Positions 54,481 through 64,000 of a stretch of DNA of 64,000 nucleotides are shown piece after piece (positions within the stretch are counted from its first letter, which is position 1; each line of letters starts with the position of its first letter). Made by a program: the position numbers and the translations under genes. Location of the stretch: NCBI GenBank assembly GCA_949317995.1, contig OX439037.1, positions 18,774,324 to 18,838,323 of the forward strand, in the 5' to 3' direction. The notes under the pieces are model-generated. The model was not told the DNA's origin and did no database searches. It saw only the letters and a list, made by a program, of their open reading frames with translations. This DNA comes from Acholoe squamosa. Its lineage: Eukaryota; Annelida; Polychaeta; Phyllodocida; Polynoidae.

Positions 54481-57400
54481 AGTGACTGGTGTAGGTCCCT
54501 AGGTAATACTAACATCCCTACAGAGATTCTCCTGCCCCAGCCTAAAAAAAAAAGTAAAGGGTCCTTTTCATTCCGTCATGCAGGAACTCACATCAATGAA
54601 CAGACCTGGACGTTTTCTCTGTGAGGAGGGGAGAACATGGTTATGGTTATATTCGTCCCCTTACCATTACACATTGAAGCAGTCTCCTGGACTTATCTAT
54701 CAACGTCTTAATCCTGACTAAATTCTTCACAGAACTCTTTAATCATTGAAGTAGAACCCAAGAGACGACATTCTGATTCTGTGCTTTGAAAAGATTGACT
54801 GAAATGAGTATTGGAAATGTAAATGTAAGACTGTTATAAGCAGCCCTATAGATTCTGGCTAAGAAAAAAAATTTCAGCAATTGAGATGGCACTGGTACAC
54901 TGTAGGCCTTACATGACGACAGGGCTGCTGCCATGTGAATGACCAGTCTCTTGACTCTCTCCAGGGGCAGCGGACATGGTGTAGAGGTAATAATGGCCGC
55001 TCAGATCTTGTTAGGACGCTGGGCCTCCATACAATCAGGGACAGTGTGTTATGTCAGTGGTCAATACTGCCTGCAGTGAGGGTTATACCGTGCCCAGAAC
55101 ATCTTGTAAAAAATACATGGATATGAGAGGGTCTTCGGTAAAGACATCCTTTAGCATAGAAGGGAATGTGGGTGGACATGATATACTAGTAGGCACTCCA
55201 GGGACTGGTGAGTTCCCTGCCAGTGCTGCATTGTTTCATTGTGAAAACACGTTGATATGCAGTTTTTGGACATCATACTGTCACTAAAGGTTTATATCAT
55301 TGCCTTACACATAAGATTTGTGATAGAACGTAGGATAATTGTGCGAGAGTTGGTGGTGGAGCAGCTCCAGGGGCGTGGTACTGAGTAGCTCACCTCCCAT
55401 GGGACATACCCCTCACCACTGGGCTGCACACTTAATGACTCTGTAAAGGCACCAACCGAACAGTGGTATCAGGGGGTCTGTAGGGACTTCCACCTGGGGA
55501 CCACACTATAGTATGTCCAGATCCTATCTATAGAATAATTAAACCCCTCTATGAGATCTATTACACATACAATGTGCTGCTAATTGGAGACAATAGGAAC
55601 TAACAAAGGACAGCAGTGCATCCAGATGGTATAACTGAATGGTAAGCTCAACCCTTTTAGTAAAACATGATACCTAAGACTTCTGATTTATCTGCTGTCG
55701 TTATCCTCTGTCGTGAAGCACCAGCATTGTTCAACAATGGACCACTTCACCTTCTGTAAGACTAATTCGATGATTTGTTCAAAGGAATAGTGAACAGTTA
55801 CTCTTCATAATTAATACGCAACTACCACTCAAATCTAAAATTCCAATAAAGCAACAATCCCTGTCATTCAAACTGCAGTGTATAACTCAACCCTACTGTT
55901 TTTTTTTGTTATCATGATGCATTCTTGCAGCATTTCAAGATGCCTTCATGTACCATGCTGACTCTGTCGGCACCATACTGGCCATGCAGGATAGATATGC
56001 CCAATTAGACCATCGTGATGTTCCAGGACACTGCTAGAAAAAAAGTAATGTGTCCAATAGATACAAATATTTGAAGCATTATACCATTGTTAAAGTGTTT
56101 GACCTCTTTTGCAACCTTTACTTAAGTTTGCTTCAGTGGCAATCAATTTTCTTCAGTCGGAATTTGTTGCATTATGAAAATCAGCAATCCTTAATATGTA
56201 CTACAATAATAACATGTATATAGCATTGACCATGCATCTTTATCTGGACCGTGGTTAAGCTATATCTAGTGCATCCCTTCATGAATGGCACACATATTTG
56301 CAGGTGGGACTGGGGGATGGAGAGGTGGGTGTGGGAGAATGATTGAGAGGACTGTTATACGACCATTCAGATCTCTTACATCAGTTTTATGTGCAGTTTG
56401 GGTGATGCTATGTGAGGCCGACATGCAGATCTGTAGCAGCATGCTGTCTCTTTAATAAGCCTCCTTATCTACATGTTGATAGAGGAGAGAGGGGATGTTG
56501 AGAAGGTAATAGCAGGGAGGATGGGAGAGGAAGTGGAAGGAGCGAGGCAGTAAGTGAAGGAGGGGAGAGGCGGTAGGAGCTGGTAAGGTGGCCAGGATGG
56601 AGGGGGAGAGATGAAAGAAGGAAAGGTTGCATGGAATTTAATAGGGGGACACAGAGAGGAAGGCAGACATAAGGGGAGTGGAATATAGGATGGTATGTAG
56701 AAGGGAAGGGAGTGAGACAGAACGGAGTGAGACATAGTGACTTCATGGGGGCGATCAACAGTCTAGTACACCAACAGGGCCTTCATTAGAGTGCCTTTAT
56801 GGTGGGTCATATTTAGCTACGTTTACCGCTAGGTGGTCTGCCCAATGCTATTCTGGCAGGGTGCAAAGGGCATCTCAGCACTCACTAGTCCCAGCCACTT
56901 CGACAAATGGGAAATGTAACCACAAATTAAGAACCGCTCTAAATCCTTTAGTCTATTGCCTGCAGGCAAGAGAGCACTCCATCTTGCTTCTACCTCTCCT
57001 CCGCCAGGGCAAAGTGGTCACAAAAGGTTATTCTCAGCCATGCTGCCGCAGCTCTCCTTAATGATGCATGGCTACCACTAATCACAAGGAGACCCGATCC
57101 AGTTTGGCCACATGCAATGAAAGGGAGAACTACACCCTCCCCATCATGATAAAGTTCCCAGAACTGTTTATGATCATACCAATCCTCTTATATTCTGCTG
57201 AAATCATTTTTCCCATTCCACAATCTGCCCTGTACTGTCCATCTCTCACCATTTCTACATCAGTCCATCCCCTATTTCCTCTAGCTACCATCAGTCCACC
57301 TGTATGACGTCCCTCTCACCTGTTTGCCTCTTATATCACATAACATCTAGTATCACCAAGGTATTGGAACCTTCGCAGAGCCTATAGTCCTGTCGGTTTA

Positions 57401-59900
57401 GACTGCTCCTGGAGGTCTCAGTAACCAATGTATGGTATGCCTTTGGTCTACCGTCAAGTTGTGTCCATGCAGTCCTAATGATATTTAGTGCAATTATTCA
57501 GTGCACCTGCATAGGTGCAACAATGGAATAGGAAAGGCTAAAGAACTGCATGTACATAGATGTATGCTTTCTTTTTCTTCTTCTTTTTTATTTTTTTTTT
57601 AAATTTCAGTTTACTTCAGTGGCAATCAAAATGGCTCCATTTCTATACTGAACCAAACCTAATTTCTTGTATTGCGGAAAGGCCCCCTCATGATCTTCCC
57701 AAACATGAACTACACTAATTACATGTCTGCAGCATTCCCCCATGCACGTGTATCGCGAGCTGTGCACTTTTCACCCTGTGCATCCCTGCATGAAGGGCAC
57801 ACAGGGTTAAGGGTGGGGCTGAGGGAGGGAGGGGGTGGGGGGTGAGAGGATCATTGAGAGGCCTGTTCTACGACCATTGAGATCTCTTACATCAGTCTTT
57901 ATGTGCAGCCAGTCTGAGGCTTTGTCATGTTAATAGCTATTTCTATTCAAAAGCATGCTGACATCATGCGTTTTAGTATTTACCGCATTACCTTGCGTAA
58001 GGTGCAGGTTATACGCAAGGATAAGCCCCACCTGTACCTTGACTGTGGCATCTACTTGAAGTCAGGATGCTCTTAATATGCCAGATGTGCTTTATACACG
58101 AGGTGTTACTGTATGTGCAAAATAAGGGAAGAGGATGCCACAGGAAGGAAGGAAGCTGGGGGAGGAGTGAGGAAGGAAGGAGGTTGGAGGGAAGCAGCAG
58201 TGAACTGTTGTTGGGAGAGGTCGGATAACCCAGGTATCTCAGTATCCCAATCCACGGAGAGGGTACCTGGGCATGAAAATGATGCTGTAGTTTGCAGCTT
58301 GCAGTAGAACAGAAGTGCTCAGTGAGTAACTTTATCCACTAATATTCACTGACTGCTCCTGAAAATTAACTATACTAATTTGTCAAAATTAAAAATAGTT
58401 TGCCACTGCTATCTACATGAACATAAAAGCATACTTCCTTCCTTTCTTGTCCATTGTTAAAGTCAATAAAACCTTTTTGAATTTCGAAACTTGAATCTAT
58501 ACTACCGCCGCTGTATCTCTCATCATTTAATATAACCTGCCATCCCCCGCCGTCCTCTCGCTGCCCCCTTTGCAACACCTGTATAGTGCCCTTCCTGTCA
58601 ATGTGGCCTCTTATTTCACCTGACATCCTGGGCATCAGACAGTACCTGGATCCATAATGGACCCTTTAATTGGACCTTACCAGGCCACAGAAGGTGGTAA
58701 AAGTCCCAAAACCTGGATTGCTGAACAGTATAGCCTTTAGGGCTTTAAACGGGTCAGGATTGTGACTCCACTCAATTGCTAACTGCAATAGCAGTCTTAC
58801 ACAGGCGCCAACTAACAAAAAGGCACTTGTGCTGCTTAGACCTTACTTTTCAGCAGTGAGAGCCTATTAGCTGTATAAATGACTGTCTTCTAGATCATAG
58901 AGGGCCTAGTTACCAGGATATCCGCTAGGAGGCGCGCCATGCCGGTTGTCACGTGATGCAATGAGTGGGTGCGTGGGATGTAGGACCTGGGAGAGGTAAC
59001 TATGGAGAGGGAGGAATGTTGCATGACGGGAGGGTGGCAGACCACTTTGTAGCTGATACAGCTATATACATGACAATAAGGTAAGTGGTCCTGATTGATA
59101 CTACTCCATCACCCTCATAGAGGCACTGATAAGGGGCATTCAGACATAGATACAGGGATTCTGTCATCGATTCTAGGGGCTATTGAACGTGTTGAGTGAG
59201 TGCCACATCGTGCATCAATCATGCACTGTGAACTGTGTCATCATGATGCATGCATACCGTGCTGAGGAGTAACCTGCCAAGACTGCATCCATGCATCATG
59301 CCACCATGCCACGAGTTACTCACCAGCATCATCATTCATGATAAGGAGATACTTGACGCATTGGGATATCATACTTTAACTCTTTCAGGGCTGCAGCGTG
59401 CTTTAGCACACTATGTCTTCTCATAATCATGCTTAATGAATGCAACCATGAAGAGTAAGTTGTCATTACATGACTATTCATCGATTGAGCTTTGCCCCCC
59501 CCCCTCTCATGGGTCAATTTCTTTGCCCCCCCCCCCCCAAGGCGCCGAGAATAACGCGTGAATGTGCTATTTTCACCTATAGTAATGCGTGGGATTTTTC
59601 ACTGGTAAAATTATTTCGCCCCCCCCCCGAGATGTTGAAAGAAAGGGGGTCAAGGGGTCAAAAAGTTTGACCTACCCCCTCAAACCCACCACCTCTCCCC
59701 TGTTAAAGAATGATCACTTCTTAACAAAAGCTTGCGGGAGCGGAATGCAGCTTCAAAGGTGCAGACAGGGGTGTTTTAGCCATTTTTGACCCTTTTCGGC
59801 TTGGCCTTTCAGATTTGACCTTATCAAAGGGTTGGTCCCACTAAACCTGTTGGTGTGTGGTTGGGTGACGGAGAAAAAAAAAGTTTGTTTCCAGTTACCC
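54481..59900. other. Intergenic DNA, no gene recognised
   Basis: Many short frames, none protein-like. A purine-rich (GGA/GAG) tract spans 56483-56735. Segments near 56235-56460 and 57730-57935 are diverged copies of one another (catgca..., catccctNcatgaa, acgaccatt.agatctcttacatcagt). A weak relative of the 33050 MITE pattern lies at 57985-58110. C-runs occur at 59495-59505, 59526-59539 and 59619-59628 within a repeat related (inverted) to 37980-38240. Confidence 0.5.
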
Positions 59901-59919
59901 GACCGACCCTAGCAAAACA

Positions 59920-60177
59920 GGGGATGGCAATTTCTTTTTTGACAGGACCATAGTATCAACACCAATAAATGTACAAGAATGGCAGACCACTTTTTGCAAA
60001 GATCTCCATCTGTTGATTAAGCCAATATGCCAGTGTTCATAATACACTTTTTTTTTATCTATTTGGCTTTGGGCATGTTATCATAATAACTTGGATTACA
60101 GACTTTAAAGCTCAGAATTTTTGGGTGGCCAGAGGCCAAAAAGTAAATAAATAAGAAAAAAAAAATTGCCATCCCCC
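59920..60177. mobile_element. MITE with ~20-bp inverted ends
   Basis: The left end ggggatggcaatttctttttt is matched by aaaaaaattgccatccccc at the right end. 258 bp, non-coding. Confidence 0.6.
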
Positions 60178-60338
60178 ATGGAATATGATGTTCTTATATA
60201 TTCCATGCCCTAGCCCCATGACCTGGTGTTGATCCATAATTCAGTGCATACTGTTGGATTATCTTGTTTTATACCACGATTCTGGCCTTTTGAGTGCTTT
60301 TTTGGCTCATTTTGAGGATGTCAGGCATGCACTATCCT

Positions 60339-60386
60339 GGATATACCAGAACGAATGGGCGCAGCCCCTGAGTTCTGGTATATCTA
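60339..60386. repeat. Short hairpin
   Basis: ggatataccagaac pairs with gttctggtatatc around a ~19-nt GC-rich loop. Function unknown. Confidence 0.5.
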
Positions 60387-60475
60387 GGTTATCCAGCTCT
60401 AGTGCCTTTGATATTGATCAATCATTATTAAGATTGTAAAACCATGAAGGCATTGGTCATATCCCATGTTGCCTT

Positions 60476-60625
60476 AGGGAACGTTCAACAATTATGTCAC
60501 TGTTATTTAGGCATTTTCCAGGACCCACCCCGCCCCTTGTCACTGCTTTTGTATGGAACATATAGAGGAACCCAAGACCCCCCCCCCCACCCCCTAAGCA
60601 GTGACGTAATTGTTAAACGTTCCCT
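60476..60625. mobile_element. 150-bp MITE
   Basis: The ends agggaacgttcaacaattat + gtcactg and cagtgacgtaattg + ttaaacgttccct are inverted with a few mismatches. The interior has a C-run. Possibly duplicated TTA at the border. Confidence 0.7.
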
Positions 60626-60654
60626 TATAGGTTAGGGAGTGGTCATTATTTATC

Positions 60655-63600
60655 AACAGGAGGGGGGGTATAGCTCACATAGCCATTATCAGCTGGGGGC
60701 CGCCATTAGACCCCGACGGCACTATGACTAACACCTTCAGCCCCCGACTCCGCAGTATATGCCAGGGATGCCTCCCATTGGTCAATAATACAATAGCCAT
60801 GTGCCGTATATGCGCGGACACGCATATATGCGCAGACACCCACAACATTTTTATGCTTCCCTTTTAACTCAGGAGGGGTCCAAAATTTGTATGCCCCCCT
60901 CAAACCCACCACCCACCCTATTGAAAAATAACTACCACTCCCGTATATTATATTGACGGACTATCTCGGATTTACCTTGAAAGTATGTTTCTTTTGATAT
61001 ATAACATGCCTGTACTGGACAGGAGGAAGATCCTCTCCCATGCCCCCTCCCCCCACAAAAAAAAAACGAAAAAAAAAACGACCTACCGACCCTAGCATTG
61101 CAGCTCATGTAACTGGAAACACACCTTTTTTTGGCCTAGATAGGAAGCTTGTAACAGCGTAGGAAATAGTTGTCACACCCTGTGTATATTTAACTTCAGC
61201 ATAAAATACATGTTAAAGGTCAAAATGCAGAATAATGATAACCTCTGTACATAAAAGGCATGTATGTTCAATGTGACATCAGAAATGCTTCAGTGTAACA
61301 AAGAATAAGCTGACACCACCATTCTAATGAGTATTTGTCAGTGGGTTTGTATGGCATGTAGTATGGATTGTCAAAACACACCTGTTACAGAAAATAACTG
61401 ACACACAGACATCCCAATCTACAAACGTGTAACTGCAGGGGGTCCCGGGCGTGGGCTAGAAGGAAAAGGAGGAAGGGGGGGGGGGCACTAGGACTCTTAA
61501 CTCTGCACAAGTCAGGTTCGAGTGTTTGCAACTTTAATTAAAAGTTGAACGTCCATTGCTTGCATTCTGTCATTCCCAGAAAAATCGATTCACCCCCAAA
61601 TGTTGACACTCCCATCGTCTTGCACCTGCAGGCCACGGCACACAGAGGGCAGGGGAGTTTACTCAGGGGCCCTGGACACCTAAAGAAGATTGTTTCAGAT
61701 ATTCAGATTATTAATTAGATAATTAATCATGTATAATTATTGAATGAGTTATTTAATGGAATTAATAGTATTAAGGGGATATTAAATAGTAGAAAACACA
61801 CAATTTAGCATTTTGTGAGGGTTCTTATTTTTGTGATTAGTATTAGGTTCATTGTTTTCCTGAATCCTGTCAGATCCTGCCCTAGTAGTATTGACAACCC
61901 TCTAAATGTAGCTATGGTTTTAAATGTCTTTGATGTGTTATGCCCTCCAGCCCCACTTATGTCCATCGACAGTGCTGGCGAACAACCTGCAATGGGTCTT
62001 TTCATGCACGATACACCCTCGAATGGTCGGCATGATGCTCCAATGCAGTGCTGGCGAGTAGACCCAGCAGTGCATTGGTGCATCATGACGATAAAGAAGC
62101 AAGAACATGGAGGCGTCATGCCGCCCTTAGAGGGTTAAATCTCTGGGTCCATCACCAAATGCTTACATCAGCAAGTTGTGGCAGGGTCGGGCTGTATTGG
62201 GAACATTTATAGAACATAATCTCCAGGCACTTCATCTGCACGGAAAGATTATGACATTTGTTTTTACAATGAAAATAAGCTCAACATCCGCTGTTTTAGC
62301 CCTTCCTTCACCTTATTTTGCTATCTTAATGAACATAAGCATACCGAGCATAACACATAATGTACATTGTATTATACAAAGAAGGTCCATGCATGTGTAC
62401 AGATAGGCTGTGACTGGAATGGTGTGAAGTAGATTTTCCCCTCTTTCATTTGTTCTCTACGATAGGGAAAATTACACATTATGGTCTGATGTAGGCGGAG
62501 ATTAACGTTGTCTGTATGAATCCATTTGATGACAATGGAACTGAACGCTCCGTGTATTTAGCAGGTAAGGTCATTAAGGCGTTTTCATCTTTGAGCATCT
62601 AAGGGTGGCACGGTGCTTCGAGGCATTACATTCGCCTCGTGTGATAACCCCCAGTGGGGACCAATTCTCGTGCACCTTTGTCTATATATCTCTTCATGGT
62701 AATCCTCATGCACAAACGCAGCACTGGCGAATACCTAACTGCAGGTGAATGACACTGGCGAGTTACTCTCATACAAAATCATCATTCCAACTAAATAATT
62801 TTGAATGTTTAAACTATGCCATGAATTAACTGAAGGTGGAGACTAAATCAGTAAACGCTCTTGTTCTCCTTTTGATATCACAACTTGTGTTTTACCTGAA
62901 TTGATATGACAGGTGCTAATGGGCACCAACTGTTGAAATAGCAGCGCTGCAGGGAAATGAGCGGATTGGGGTGGGTCGCCTCCTATTTCCAAGAGGGTGG
63001 GCGATAAAAGTCTTTGAAACTCCAAAAACCCGTCTATACCCCTGGTGAATGTGTTAAACTCATCAACAATATCATGGAGTCATACAGGTAGATTTTTCCT
63101 TCCACCAACCAGCTGCCGTTTTCTCAAAATTTGCCTTCCTATGGGCCTGTGTGGCCCATAGAACTGGCTGAGGGCAGTTTACCAAATTGATACAATTGTC
63201 AATTTAATCATACATGTTATATATCGTTGGAAAGGGAAAATGGCCAGCAATCCAGCCATTCTAGTTAAACCTTGATAGTACACTTAATTACAAAAAGGCA
63301 GAGTTAGCTTTTCATATATTAAAAGTGAAATTGTGTTCTGGGCCCGCAGCTGTAGATGTGGGCCCGTGGATTTCTAAAGCGGTGGGCCCAGGTGGCCCAT
63401 GGTTCAAAACGTTAGTGTCTACCCCTGCACATTTGCCAGGACCCTATTCATATTAAAAAAAGTGTCACCACAGGCCAGATAGAATGAGAAAACCTCCTAA
63501 ATTAAAATTTAAATGATTTGTCTAAAAATAAGAATCCGCACATGTTACGGCAATTTGGCCACTGCCATCGCTGTATTTCAAGTAGGAGGAAGTGAGCAAC

Positions 63601-64000
63601 GTCGATATATAGCTTTTAGCATCAATATAAGCAAGGTCTGGGTTCAGCTATAGAGGTCTGCAGGCCGCAGACTGGCGTTGACTATTGACATGATAGCTTT
63701 GTGTCAGTGAAGTTATAGATTTTCCTTCCCCATCACTGGGGGGGGGGGGGGGAGTGTGGTAGAACTAAAATAGGTTATAATATGGTATTGCACGTAACCC
63801 CGTGGCATGGTGGTGCCATTTCCATGTACTACTAGTCTATAGATCTAGGTCTAATTCGCTGTTCATATTTTGCGCTCTAGATATACATACCAAGCTGGGT
63901 TAGTGCAAATCCCATGTCAACAATACAGCACTATCAAGCTATATCTATATGCTGCAGCATAGATATATGACGTATATATATATGTCTAGTCTAAGCTAGT
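60655..64000. other. Intergenic DNA, no gene recognised
   Basis: Another diverged copy of the homopolymer-rich repeat (aggaggggtccaaaattt ... cccctcaaacccaccaccc) at 60860-60930. G-runs at 61475-61487 and 63739-63752. At 63140-63427 a sequence ends with the tip gttagtgtctacccctg seen in the 21136 MITE. A region at 61880-62140 repeats words such as cagtgctggcga and dense catgatg/gcatgatgc motifs. Confidence 0.5.

Noticed and set aside
61500-61530. ggttcgag word like a tRNA T-arm
   Set aside because: No acceptor stem, D-arm or anticodon arm could be paired around it.
61805-62138. Overlapping ~105-codon frames on both strands
   Set aside because: They fall in a repeat rich in catgatg/gcatgatgc words; no protein-like features.

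Overview
The window looks like nuclear DNA of an invertebrate metazoan, probably a marine one. The genes have short exons in long AT-rich introns with GT-AG junctions. The three recognisable host genes are animal orthologues: tomosyn, a nucleoporin and a mitochondrial ribosomal protein. The rest is dense with DNA-transposon derivatives, a Mag-like Ty3/gypsy element, a LINE and a SINE. The SINE tail (a gttaaacaac block plus an ACTC microsatellite) resembles tails I associate with molluscan genomes, but I cannot fix the phylum.

Layout. 1-3.95 kb: intronic or intergenic, with one weak candidate exon. 3.95-8.5 kb (+): the 3' end of a tomosyn (STXBP5-type) gene, ending in two alternative SNARE-coding terminal exons of identical length. 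8.5-20.9 kb: tomosyn 3'UTR and intergenic DNA, including a 1.4-kb direct duplication and a decayed LINE ORF1-like relic cut by a CACTG-ended MITE. 20.98-24.78 kb: a large foldback element broken by a nested insertion that carries an array of GATATC palindromes spaced 21 bp apart. 25.5-30.9 kb (+): complete NUP37, six exons; the 5' edge of exon 3, with its splice acceptor, is amplified into an 11-copy, 57-bp tandem array. 32.8-36.5 kb (-): complete MRPL23, five exons, tail-to-tail with NUP37. 36.5-40.5 kb: intergenic repeats. 40.5-45.9 kb: a young gypsy element with 150-bp LTRs, a gag interrupted by the same CACTG MITE and a 4-nt frameshift in integrase. 47.85-53.5 kb: a structurally intact LINE whose ORF1 carries a NADAR-like domain (ADP-ribose chemistry) and whose ORF2 is endonuclease plus reverse transcriptase. 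54.5-64 kb: no recognisable genes; MITEs, G/C homopolymer-rich repeats and microsatellites.

The host genes do not form an operon or pathway: one is a vesicle-fusion regulator, one a nuclear-pore scaffold, one mitochondrial translation. The most distinctive observations are the NADAR-like domain in a LINE ORF1, the amplified splice acceptor inside NUP37, the twin tomosyn SNARE exons and the helically phased GATATC array. All names come from reading translated exons against remembered family features; no database search was run.
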